DNA of 64,000 nt from Bradyrhizobium monzae (GTDB taxonomy: Bacteria > Pseudomonadota > Alphaproteobacteria > Rhizobiales > Xanthobacteraceae). The stretch lies in assembly GCF_021458635.1 (NCBI RefSeq), contig NZ_JAIRDQ010000011.1:205496-269495 (forward strand), given 5' to 3'. This document shows positions 33,630 to 41,627 of the stretch, piece by piece. Numbering within the stretch: position 1 is the stretch's first letter; each line of letters opens with the position of its first letter. The notes beneath the pieces were generated by a model. It was not told the origin of the DNA, did no database searches, and saw nothing but the letters and a program-made list of their open reading frames with translations. The position numbers were made by a program, and so were the translations under genes.

Positions 33630-33714
33630 GCGGGCGCTATCTTCTGGAATACGGCGGAAGGGCTTGATTTGAGGCCCTAATTTAATGATTGCGGGCCTCC
33701 GCGCAAGCCAAGCC

Positions 33715-33777
33715 AGAGCGTTTTCGAGCGAAGTGGGTACCGGTTCGCGTGAAGAAAACGCGCCAAATCAAGAACCT
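33715..33777. repeat. Intergenic palindromic repeat, GCGTTTTC...GAAAACGC type
   Basis: GCGTTTTC (33718-33725) and GAAAACGC (33754-33761) are inverted arms around GAGCGAAGTGGGTACCGGTTCGC, followed by CAAATCAAGAACCT. I recognise this as a frequent Bradyrhizobium intergenic element. It separates map from mscS. Confidence 0.7.
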
Positions 33778-33802
33778 ACTCGAGATGCGCCCGAAAGGCG
33801 GC

Positions 33803-35113
33803 TCAATTCGGGACTTCCACGGTGGTTTCGACCGGCAGCGCCCCGCCGCGGACGCGGATTTCGCGGACCGGGTAGGGAACCCGAATGCCCTCGCGCTTGA
33901 AGGCGTCCCATAGCGACAGCATCACGTCGCTTTTGACGTTGTCCATGCCGTCGGGGTCCGCAAGCCAGAGGGTCAGCGAGAACTTCATGCCGGCCTCGGC
34001 GAACTCGGTCAGGATGCAGTTCGGCGGCTTGCCCTTCTGCGCGCGCGGGTGGGCGGCTGCGGTCTCGATGGCGAACTTGCAGACCAGCCTGGGATCGGCG
34101 TCGTAATTGGTGCCGAAAATGATCTTCACCAGCGTGTTCTTGTCGGTATAGGTCCAGTTGACGACCTTCTGCGTCACCAGATCCTCGTTCGGCACCAGGA
34201 ATTCGCGGCCGTCGCCGGCGGCGACGGAAATATAGCGCGTCTTCATCGCGCTGATGCGCCCGGTGTTGTCGCCGATGGTGACGAGGTCGCCCGGCTTCAC
34301 CGATTTGTCGGCGAGCAGGATGATGCCGGAGATGAAGTTGGCGACGATCTTCTGCAGGCCGATACCGATGCCGACGCCGACCGCGCCGGAGAACACCGCG
34401 AGCGCCGAGAGGTCGATGCCGACCGTGCCGAGCGCGAGCACGATGGCGATTGCAAGCAGTCCGATGCGGATGATCTTGACCAGCAGCACCTGGACCGACG
34501 GTGTCAGGTCCGTGGCCGAGTTGATCTTGCTCTCGGCGAAATTGCTGGCGATGTTGGTGAGCCAGAGCGCGAGGATCAACAGCGCGCCGGCCTTGAGTGC
34601 CAGCAGCGGCGTCAGCCGCAGCCCGCCGAGCACGATGGCGTAGGAGTCGAGCAGTTCGATCGTGGTGTCGAGCTGGCCGAGGATGGACAGCGCGGCGACA
34701 AACCACGCCGCAACCGACACCAGCTTGACGAAGAAGGCGTTGCGCAGCACCGAGGTCAGGAGCCGGATCGCGAGCCAGGCGAGCCCCAGCTTGGCGGCGA
34801 CCATCAGCAGATAGCTGCGGCTCGGCCAGGTCGCGTGATACATCACGACGCGGGAGACGATCACGAGCAGGGTGAACACCGCGGTCGAGCCGCTGGAGAC
34901 CATCACGCGGGCGAAGTGGCGGAGCGGCAGCGGCCAGCGCATCGCCAGCGAGGTCATGTCGACCCGGTTGCGGATGGCGGCTTCCGCAGCATAGGCGATC
35001 CCGGCCGCCATCAGAATGAGACCAAATTGCAGGTAGAACCAGGGCGAGGCGATTTCCGCCCCGACGCTGCGCGCGGTGGTCTGCACGAACTCCATGAAGT
35101 CTTTGAGGTCCAT
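33803..35113 (-). CDS. Mechanosensitive ion channel, MscS family
   Basis: A 436-aa inner-membrane channel that opens on membrane tension to release solutes. ATG 35111-35113 (MDLKDFMEFVQTTARSVGAEIASPWFY) is the natural start; a longer frame adds 35 residues without family character. There are several membrane segments, then the pore helix SALAVFSGAVGVGIGIGLQKIVANFISGIILLADKSVKPGDLVTIG (about 248-292), the MscS signature with Gly/Ala packing, and a cytosolic beta domain ISAMKTRYISVAAGDGREFLVPNEDLVTQKVVNWTY. It is a long, multi-helix MscS relative. Divergent from the antiporter gene. Confidence 0.93.
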   Translation of the reverse strand: MDLKDFMEFVQTTARSVGAEIASPWFYLQFGLILMAAGIAYAAEAAIRNRVDMTSLAMRWPLPLRHFARVMVSSGSTAVFTLLVIVSRVVMYHATWPSRSYLLMVAAKLGLAWLAIRLLTSVLRNAFFVKLVSVAAWFVAALSILGQLDTTIELLDSYAIVLGGLRLTPLLALKAGALLILALWLTNIASNFAESKINSATDLTPSVQVLLVKIIRIGLLAIAIVLALGTVGIDLSALAVFSGAVGVGIGIGLQKIVANFISGIILLADKSVKPGDLVTIGDNTGRISAMKTRYISVAAGDGREFLVPNEDLVTQKVVNWTYTDKNTLVKIIFGTNYDADPRLVCKFAIETAAAHPRAQKGKPPNCILTEFAEAGMKFSLTLWLADPDGMDNVKSDVMLSLWDAFKREGIRVPYPVREIRVRGGALPVETTVEVPN

Positions 35114-35351
35114 CGGGCAAATCTCGTAGGAAGGTCTCGCTGGAGAAGTCTCGCTGGGCGGCGAAAGGAATTGATTCGGAAGCGCCGCAGAATCCCACAA
35201 AGGAAGCGGCCGGGCCATCGATACACCGCGAAGTGAAGCGCGTTAAGGCCGCAAAATACGGGCAGATTGCCGCGAGTGGGAGAAAATGGGTTGGCGCGCC
35301 GGTGCGGCGACGATAAGGATGCAATTCCAGCGATTTGTACCCGGAAGGTGG

Positions 35352-37145
35352 ATGGCCTCACTCGACTCTTTCAGCATCGCCATTCTGCTCGGCGCCGTCC
35401 TGGTGATGGCCGGTATCCTGTCGAGCCTGCTCGCGCTGCGCTTCGGTGCGCCGCTGCTGCTGGTCTTCCTCGCGATCGGCATGCTGGCGGGGGATTCAGG
35501 TCCCGGCCAGCTCCAGTTCAGCGACGTCGGCACGACCTATCTGGTCGGCTCGGTGGCGCTGGCCCTGATCCTGTTCGACGGCGGCCTGAAGACGCGCTTT
35601 GCCAGCATCCGCACCGTGCTCGCGCCTTCCGTGGTGCTCGCGACCGTCGGCGTCTTGCTGACCGCGCTGATCACGGCACCGTTCGCGAAATTTGCGCTGG
35701 ATCTCAACTGGGCGGAGTCGCTCCTGGTCGGTGCGGTGGTGGCCTCGACCGATGCGGCCGCCGTATTCCTGCTGGTGCACACCCAGGGCCTGCGCCTACG
35801 CCCGCGCGTCGGTGCGACGCTGGAGGCGGAATCCGGCACCAACGATCCCTTCGCCATCTTCCTCACCCTGATGCTGGTCGAATACATCTCGCTGGGCTCG
35901 AGCTCGCCGGGCCATGTGGTGATGGAGTTTGTCCAGGAGGCGGTGCTCGGAGCCGTCGTGGGCTTCCTTGGTGGACGTCTCGTCGTCATCGGGCTCAACA
36001 AGGTCGCGTTGCCGCAAGGCCTGCACGCACCGTTCGTGACCACGGCCGCACTCGTGATCTTCGGCGGTTCGCAGATCATGCACGCCTCCGGATTCCTCGC
36101 CGTCTATCTCGCCGGTATCATCATCGGCAACCGGCCGACGCGTGCGCATAATTCGGTGGTGGCGTTTCTCGACGCCGCGACCTGGCTGGCGCAGATCGTG
36201 ATGTTCGTGCTGCTCGGCCTCCTGGTGTCGCCGAGCCGGCTGGGCTCCAGCGTGTTGCCCGCGATCGGCGTCTCCTTTGTCCTGATGCTGGTGGCACGGC
36301 CGATCGCGGTGTTCGTGTGCCTGGCACCGTTCCGTTTCAACTGGCGCGAAAAGATTTTCATCGCCTGGACCGGCCTGCGCGGCGCGGTCGCGATCTTCCT
36401 GGCGTCGATCCCGATGCTGGTCGGCCTGTCAAAAGCCTATCTCTATTTCGACGTCGCCTTCGTCGTCGTGATCATTTCGCTGTTGCTGCAGGGTTGGACG
36501 CTGGCGCCCGCCGCGCGCAAGCTGCACGTGGCGCTGCCGCGTGCGGAACGCGGGCCCCGCCGTGTCGAGCTTGATCTGCCCGGTCAGCTCGAGCAGCAGC
36601 TGGTCGGTTATCCGGTGCGGCCCAAGAGCCTGTATTTCCGCCGCGGCCTGATCCCGTCGTGGTCCAAACCGACGCTGGTGATCCGCAAGGAGAGCATCCT
36701 GACGCCTGTGGAAGCCGAGCCGATTGCGCCCGGCGACTACATCTACCTGCTGGCGCCGCCGGAAAAGGCCGAAGCGCTCGACCGCTTCTTTGTCGACATG
36801 CAGCCGAGCTCGGAGCCCGACCCGCATCTGCTCGGCGACTTCATGGTCTCCGGCGAGCACACGCTCGCCGAGCTCGCGGAGATCTATGGCGTGAAGGCGA
36901 GTGACGACGATAGCAAGCTGACGCTGGCCGACTATTTCGACGTCCATCTCGATCGCGCGCCGAAGGAAGGTGCCGAGCTCGCGCTCGACACCATCGTGCT
37001 CGTCGCACGCAGCATTTCCGGCGGCCGCGTCAACGTCGTCGGCCTCCGCCTGCCGGAAGAGGACGAAACCCCGGCGCCGCTGACGCGCAGCCAGGCGCTG
37101 CGCAAGAAGCTCGCGGAGCTGTGGACGTCGGTCGCGGGGGTCTAG
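35352..37145 (+). CDS. Potassium/proton antiporter (CvrA/NhaP2 type)
   Basis: A 597-aa CPA1-type antiporter that expels K+ (or Na+) in exchange for H+ across the inner membrane. ATG 35352 (MASLDSFSIAILLGAVLVMAGILSSLLALRFGAPLLL) has GGAAGG upstream. Membrane part (about 1-390) includes GDSGPGQLQFSD, the transport motif SLLVGAVVASTDAAAVF (near 132-148) and LEAESGTNDPFAIFLTL. C-terminal half has a TrkA-C-like RCK domain (PVRPKSLYFRRGLIPSWSKPTLVIRKESILTPVEAEPIAPGDYIYLLAPPEKAE) and a CorC-HlyC-like tail, the CvrA layout. Likely protects against cytosolic alkali or K+ overload. Confidence 0.9.
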   Translation: MASLDSFSIAILLGAVLVMAGILSSLLALRFGAPLLLVFLAIGMLAGDSGPGQLQFSDVGTTYLVGSVALALILFDGGLKTRFASIRTVLAPSVVLATVGVLLTALITAPFAKFALDLNWAESLLVGAVVASTDAAAVFLLVHTQGLRLRPRVGATLEAESGTNDPFAIFLTLMLVEYISLGSSSPGHVVMEFVQEAVLGAVVGFLGGRLVVIGLNKVALPQGLHAPFVTTAALVIFGGSQIMHASGFLAVYLAGIIIGNRPTRAHNSVVAFLDAATWLAQIVMFVLLGLLVSPSRLGSSVLPAIGVSFVLMLVARPIAVFVCLAPFRFNWREKIFIAWTGLRGAVAIFLASIPMLVGLSKAYLYFDVAFVVVIISLLLQGWTLAPAARKLHVALPRAERGPRRVELDLPGQLEQQLVGYPVRPKSLYFRRGLIPSWSKPTLVIRKESILTPVEAEPIAPGDYIYLLAPPEKAEALDRFFVDMQPSSEPDPHLLGDFMVSGEHTLAELAEIYGVKASDDDSKLTLADYFDVHLDRAPKEGAELALDTIVLVARSISGGRVNVVGLRLPEEDETPAPLTRSQALRKKLAELWTSVAGV

Positions 37146-37154
37146 CCCCAGTCT

Positions 37155-37234
37155 CGTCATTGCGAGCGCAGCGAAGCAATCCGGAATCCCTCCGTGGAAA
37201 GACTCTGGATTGCTTCGCTACGCTCGCAATGACG
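37155..37234. repeat. Intergenic repeat CGTCATTGCGAGCG...CGCTCGCAATGACG
   Basis: An 80-bp inverted repeat: CGTCATTGCGAGCG and GCGAAGCAATCC at the left; GGATTGCTTCGC and CGCTCGCAATGACG at the right. I recognise it as a high-copy intergenic element in Bradyrhizobium. It lies between convergent genes and its transcript would fold into a long hairpin. Confidence 0.8.
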
Positions 37235-37251
37235 GGGAGAGGCCACGGGCC

Positions 37252-37914
37252 TCACGTCAGCACCTTCACGCCACCGAACGACGTCACCCGACCCTGCCTC
37301 AGCATCACGATCTGCGTCGCGACCTGGCGCAGTTCGGCGACGTCGTGGCTGACATAGACCATGGGGACATTGGCCTCGTCGCGCAGCCGCACCAGATAAG
37401 GCAAAATCTCCAGCTTGCGGGCCTCGTCGAGCGCACCGAGCGGCTCGTCGAGCAGCAGCAGGCGCGGCTTTGACAACAGCGCGCGGCCGAGCGCGACGCG
37501 CTGCCGCTCGCCGCCGGAGAGCCTTCCGGGGCGGCGGTCGAGCAGAGCGCCGATGTCGAGCAGCTCGACGACGCGCGTGCGCTGCGCCGGATCCGCCGCG
37601 AGGCGGTTCATCCGCCGGCCATAGTCGAGATTTTGCGCGACGTTGAGATGCGGAAACAGCCGCGCATCCTGGAACACATAGCCGATGCGGCGGCGCCAGG
37701 TCGGCACGTGAATGCCGGCGGCGGTGTCGTCGACAACGTCGCCGTCGATGACGATGGTGCCGCGGTCGGGCCGCAGCAGGCCTGCGATCATGTTGATCAG
37801 CGAGCTCTTGCCGGCGCCGGATGCGCCGAACAGGCCGGTGACGCGGCCTTCGCTCTCGAAGGACGCGGAAAGCGAGAATTCGCCGAGCTGTTTTTCGATA
37901 TCGACGCGCAGCAT
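37252..37914 (-). CDS. modC: Molybdate ABC transporter ATP-binding protein, short form
   Basis: A 220-aa ATPase for molybdate uptake. Walker A FGASGAGKSSLINMIAG (29-45), Q-loop IGYVFQDARLFPHLNV, signature RLSGGERQRVALGRAL, Walker B LLLLDEPLGALDE, H-loop YVSHDVAELR are complete. ModC of enterobacteria is about 350 aa with a C-terminal TOBE/Mop domain; this one ends right after the ATPase core, so that domain is missing. ATG 37912-37914 is the start; a longer open frame into modB is a shadow. It is 2 nt after modB. Confidence 0.92.
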   Translation of the reverse strand: MLRVDIEKQLGEFSLSASFESEGRVTGLFGASGAGKSSLINMIAGLLRPDRGTIVIDGDVVDDTAAGIHVPTWRRRIGYVFQDARLFPHLNVAQNLDYGRRMNRLAADPAQRTRVVELLDIGALLDRRPGRLSGGERQRVALGRALLSKPRLLLLDEPLGALDEARKLEILPYLVRLRDEANVPMVYVSHDVAELRQVATQIVMLRQGRVTSFGGVKVLT

Positions 37915-37916
37915 GG

Positions 37917-38612
37917 TCAATTTCCGTGCAGGCGCTGCGTGGCGCGGCGGGCGAACCATTCGGCGGCGATCAACGCGCCGAGCGCGAGCACAATCGAGAC
38001 GATCACCAGCCGTCCCGCGGCGGCATCGCCGTCCGGCGTCTGGATCAGCGAATAGATCGCGGACGAGATCGTCTGGGTCTCGCCGGGAATGTTGGAGACG
38101 AAGGTGATGGTGGCGCCGAATTCGCCGATCGCCTTGGCAAAGCCAAGCACCATGCCGGCGAGCACGCCGGGCAGCGCCAAGGGCAACGTCACCGTGAAGA
38201 ACACTTTGAACGGCGCGGCGCCGAGCGTCTCGGCTGCCTGCTCGAGCCGGCGGTCGATCGCCTCGATCGACAGCCGCATCGGGCGCACCAGCAGCGGAAA
38301 CGACATCACGCCGCAGGCGAGCGCCGCACCGGTCCAGCGGAAGGCGAAGACGATGCCGAGATGATCGGCGAGGAAGGCGCCGACCAGGCCACGACGGCCG
38401 AAGGTGAGAAGCAGGAGATAGCCGGTCACGACCGGCGGCAGCACCAGCGGCAGATGCACGACGGCGTCGAGCACCGACTTGCCCCAAAAATCCTTGCGGG
38501 CGAGCAGCCACGCCAGCGCAATGCCGAACGGCGTTGCCACCAGCGTCGCTATGACGGCGACCCTGAGCGAGAGCAGGATCGCCGTCCATTCGGCGGGAGA
38601 GATGTCGAGCAT
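37917..38612 (-). CDS. modB: Molybdate ABC transporter permease
   Basis: Inner-membrane permease of 231 aa with five or six membrane segments. It carries the ModB pattern SLRVAVIATLVATPFGIALAWLLARKDFWGKSVLDAVVHLPLVLPPVVTGYLLLL at the N-terminus and the EAA loop LEQAAETLGAAPFKVFFTVTLPLALPGVLAGMVLGFAKAIGEFGATITFVSNIPGETQTI. ATG 38610-38612 (MLDISPAEW) is likely; a TTG 24 nt upstream is possible. Gene order modA-modB-modC in one minus-strand transcript. Confidence 0.93.
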   Translation of the reverse strand: MLDISPAEWTAILLSLRVAVIATLVATPFGIALAWLLARKDFWGKSVLDAVVHLPLVLPPVVTGYLLLLTFGRRGLVGAFLADHLGIVFAFRWTGAALACGVMSFPLLVRPMRLSIEAIDRRLEQAAETLGAAPFKVFFTVTLPLALPGVLAGMVLGFAKAIGEFGATITFVSNIPGETQTISSAIYSLIQTPDGDAAAGRLVIVSIVLALGALIAAEWFARRATQRLHGN

Positions 38613-38639
38613 CAAGTCGTAGCTATCACGTCGCAAAAA

Positions 38640-39425
38640 CTAAGTTGTGGGCGAGATCAGGAATTTGAAGCCGTATTTTTCCAGAATGGTCTTGGCGGCC
38701 GAGGTGCGCAGGAAGGCGAGATAGTCGTTGGCCTCGGGCTTCGCGGTCGTGGTTGCGGCCACCGGATAGATGATCGCCGGATGCGAATCCGCCGGGAAGG
38801 TGCCGACGATCTTCACGCCCGGCTCGACCTTGGCGTCGGTGGAATAGACGATGCCGAGATTGGCTTCGCCGCGGGCCACCAGCGTCAGCGCGGCGCGCAC
38901 GCTCTCGGCCATCGCGAATTTCGGCTCCGCCGCCTGCCAGGCCCCCAACTTCTCCAGCGCCGCCTTGGCATATTTGCCGACCGGCACGGACTTGACGTCG
39001 CCGGTCGCGATCTTGCCGTCGCCGGCGAGTTTGGCGAGGTCGAGGCCTTGCGCAACGGTGACGTTGTCGATCTTGGAATCCTTCGGCGCGATCAGCACGA
39101 TGCTGTTGCCGAGCAGGTTGACGCGGGTCGGCTCGTTGATGGTCTTCTTCGATGTCGCATAGTCCATCCAGTCGGTGTCGGCCGAGACGAACACGTCGGC
39201 CGGCGCGCCCTGCTCGATCTGTTTTGCCAGAACCGAGCTTGCCGCGTAGCTCGCGGTGATCTTCACGCCGGTCTTGGCGGTGTAGGCGGCGTCGATCTCG
39301 TCGAGCGCGTTCTTCATCGACGCGGCGGCGAACACGGTGATGGTTTTGTCCTCGGCGCTAGCAGGCGAGAGGCTCGCGCCCGCGAGCATGACGAAGGCGG
39401 TGAAAAGTCCGGCAATACGATACAT
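38640..39425 (-). CDS. modA: Molybdate-binding periplasmic protein
   Basis: A 261-aa solute-binding protein. Signal peptide (MYRIAGLFTAFVMLAGASLSPASA) is followed by ModA features: TVFAAASMKNALDEIDAAY, SYAASSVLAKQIEQGAPADVFVSADTDWMDYA, VNLLGNSIVLIAPK. Ser and Ala-Ala-Ser loop residues bind the oxyanion in the family. ATG 39423-39425 is chosen since the upstream 53 codons lack a signal. It feeds molybdate for nitrogenase, nitrate reductase or other molybdoenzymes. No clear ModE box is visible upstream. Confidence 0.94.
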   Translation of the reverse strand: MYRIAGLFTAFVMLAGASLSPASAEDKTITVFAAASMKNALDEIDAAYTAKTGVKITASYAASSVLAKQIEQGAPADVFVSADTDWMDYATSKKTINEPTRVNLLGNSIVLIAPKDSKIDNVTVAQGLDLAKLAGDGKIATGDVKSVPVGKYAKAALEKLGAWQAAEPKFAMAESVRAALTLVARGEANLGIVYSTDAKVEPGVKIVGTFPADSHPAIIYPVAATTTAKPEANDYLAFLRTSAAKTILEKYGFKFLISPTT

Positions 39426-39617
39426 GGATGGCGCTCCGTGCGAGCCCGCGCGCGCTAAAACACGCGCAAATCTGGCATTGGGGTTAGGTCGCGACGGGCG
39501 GAAGCGCTGTTCCACGGGTCCCCGCAACGGCTTACGGCCGGCGGGGATATCGCTGGTCTCGAAGATAGCAGGCCGGGGCCTCACGTCAAAGGCGACCGTT
39601 TGCCCAAGGCGATGGGC

Positions 39618-40121
39618 TTATTGCGCCGGCAGGATCGAAATCGACAGCGAATTGTCCTTGGCACCGCTGATCTGGAGCACGAACGGCTTGTCCGAGAGCT
39701 CGTACTTCATGGTCTTGCGGATGCCGTCGCAATCGGTGGCACCGCTGAAGGCCACGGGCTTGAGGAAATGCCCGTCCTGGACCAAATCGACCCAGGCGCC
39801 CGAGGACAGGCTGATCGTGTAGAGCCCGGCCTTCGTCGCCTTGATGCTGGTGAAGCCGGCAAAGGTGCCGTGCTTCGGCGCCCGCTCCGGCGGGCTCGGC
39901 AGCTTTGCCTCCTGGGGCGCGACCAACCCCAGCGTGATGGCCGATGCCGGCACTGCCGCCTGCTCGGCTCCGGACGCAAGCTTGGCGCGGTCCGGCGCAG
40001 TCAGCGCCGCGCGGTCGCGCTCGATCGGCCATTTGAACTTGTCGCAGCCGCTGGGTTCCTCCGCGGCAACAGCGGAGGTCGCGCCGAGCGCGAGCACGGC
40101 AAGGAGAGCGAGGACGCGCAT
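39618..40121 (-). CDS. Small exported protein of unknown function
   Basis: A 167-aa protein. ATG 40119-40121 (MRVLALLAVLALGATSAVAAEEPSG) begins a signal peptide; a nearby ATG 12 nt upstream is less well placed. Mature sequence starts at about residue 21, with two Cys (GCDKFKWPIERDRAAL and ATDCDGIRKTMKYEL) likely forming one disulfide and a beta-rich C-terminal half ending LSISILPAQ. It looks like a small periplasmic beta-sandwich. Short homologous proteins are found near cell-envelope genes in the group, from general recollection. MepA lies upstream on the same strand. Confidence 0.7.
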   Translation of the reverse strand: MRVLALLAVLALGATSAVAAEEPSGCDKFKWPIERDRAALTAPDRAKLASGAEQAAVPASAITLGLVAPQEAKLPSPPERAPKHGTFAGFTSIKATKAGLYTISLSSGAWVDLVQDGHFLKPVAFSGATDCDGIRKTMKYELSDKPFVLQISGAKDNSLSISILPAQ

Positions 40122-40275
40122 GTCGAATCTCATATTTGGCCACGCAAGGGACGCGGGGCGTGCGGTTCGTTGAACAACGGGATGCGCATCCCGACGGAGC
40201 CGCTTGCTTACGGCACGGCGGCAAGCCGATCCTAGCGCATGACGGGGGACAGGGACCAGCCGGCTGACGCACTTG

Positions 40276-41220
40276 TTACGGCTTCGCATCACCCGCATGC
40301 AGCACCGCCTTGCAGGCCGCCGGCATCTGCGCCAGCGTCATCGGCGGTTTTGGCTTCGGCGGCTCCGGCGGCGGCTTTGGGTGCAGCACGCCCTCGCTGA
40401 ACCAGTAGGCGAAATCGGAGGGCTTGCAGCCTTCGTCCTCGGATTGCGAGGGCTGTCCTTGGCATTCGCCGGCGCCCGCCGGGCAGCGCATGCGGATGTG
40501 GAAATGATAGTCGTGGCCCCACCACGGCCGGATCTTCGACAGCCAGGAGCGGTCGCCCTTGGCCTCGCGGCACAGCGCCTTCTTGATCGCGGGATTGACG
40601 AAGATGCGCTGCACCGCCGGCTCCTGCGCCGCGTCGCGCAGCACGAGCACGTGGGCAGGCGTGAAAACTTTCGGGTCGATGTCGAGGCGATCCTCGCGCA
40701 CCATCATCACCGCCGACATCTCCTCGCGCTCCTCGCGCGAAAGGCGATGGTCGGGCATCGGCGTCAGCCAGATGTCGGCATCGAGCCCGATCTGATGGCT
40801 GGCGTGGCCTGATAGCGCCGGCCCGCCGCGCGGCTGGCCGATGTCGCCGACCAGAATGCCCGGCCAGCCCGCGTCCTTGTGCGCCTTGGCAGCCAGGCGC
40901 TTGATCAGCGCGATCATGTCGGGATGACCGTAATTGCGGTTACGCGACAGCCGCATCACCTGCCAATTATCGCCATTGAGCGGCATCTGCTGGGCGCCGC
41001 CGATGCAGCCCTTCACATAGGAGCCGATGACGTGCGCCGGCCCGGTCGAGGGCAAAAGCTTGCGCGCGAACAGCTCCTTGGCGCCGATCTTGGGATCGTT
41101 GGGATGGACCAACGGCGGCAACGGTTTCGGATTCACGCTGCCCCTGTCCTGGGCCAGCGCGCCGCCGGCGGCCAGGAGCGTCATCATCAGCAGGAGAGGG
41201 GCGATGCGGCGGGGACTCAT
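40276..41220 (-). CDS. mepA: Penicillin-insensitive murein endopeptidase
   Basis: A 314-aa periplasmic LAS-type metallopeptidase that cleaves D-alanyl-meso-DAP cross-links in peptidoglycan. ATG 41218-41220 (MSPRRIAPLLLMMTLLAAGGALAQ) gives a signal peptide. Zinc ligands are in GGPALSGHASHQIGLDADIWL (His and Asp), and HDYHFHIRMRCP (His-x-His). Cys pairs elsewhere (KGCIGGAQQMP, RCPAGAGECQG) fit disulfides. A Pro-rich segment PKPPPEPPKPKPPM follows before the C-terminus. It is a single gene; the promoter lies in the divergent region up to 41627. Confidence 0.94.
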   Translation of the reverse strand: MSPRRIAPLLLMMTLLAAGGALAQDRGSVNPKPLPPLVHPNDPKIGAKELFARKLLPSTGPAHVIGSYVKGCIGGAQQMPLNGDNWQVMRLSRNRNYGHPDMIALIKRLAAKAHKDAGWPGILVGDIGQPRGGPALSGHASHQIGLDADIWLTPMPDHRLSREEREEMSAVMMVREDRLDIDPKVFTPAHVLVLRDAAQEPAVQRIFVNPAIKKALCREAKGDRSWLSKIRPWWGHDYHFHIRMRCPAGAGECQGQPSQSEDEGCKPSDFAYWFSEGVLHPKPPPEPPKPKPPMTLAQMPAACKAVLHAGDAKP

Positions 41221-41627
41221 GCTGGCATCCTTATAGCCGAACGCCGCGTCAGGGGTAAGGATCAGGCGTTCGGCCGGTCCGCGCCTCACAACGTCTTTAC
41301 GGCCGCGGTCGGTTCCGTTCTCGTCGCGCGACTTTCACATGCGCGAGTGGCGCGAGGCGATCATGTGAAAGTCGTGGATTTCTGCCGCGACGGGCGCGAT
41401 CCTTAACGGCGCGATAACTCTATCCTGCGTTGACCAAAATTCGTGCGCAGAACGAGATGCGCTTGTCTCCTGCATGCAAGAGGCCGCATTTCGGAATTGA
41501 TTCATGGAGACTGCACGTTTTTGCGTCTCCGCTCTCGTCGGTCGCGACAAGGGAGCAGGTTCGACGCGCCCGATGACGCTGATCGCGCCTCGCAAACAGG
41601 CAAAACGCTTCGGCTCCTGGCTGCCGC
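41221..41627. other. Divergent intergenic region between mepA and the GGDEF-EAL gene
   Basis: A 407-nt stretch without a convincing gene. It contains a perfect 13-bp-armed hairpin (41329-41374) and several weak promoter-like segments. An open frame covering its right part is a shadow. Start of the GGDEF-EAL gene is uncertain, so part of the right end may be coding. Confidence 0.5.
41329..41374. repeat. Inverted repeat with 13-bp perfect arms
   Basis: CGACTTTCACATG at 41329-41341 and CATGTGAAAGTCG at 41362-41374 are perfect inverse complements separated by 20 nt. It could be an operator for a dimeric regulator or an RNA hairpin. It lies about 109 nt upstream of mepA's start codon and 254 nt upstream of the GGDEF-EAL start. 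Confidence 0.75.
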
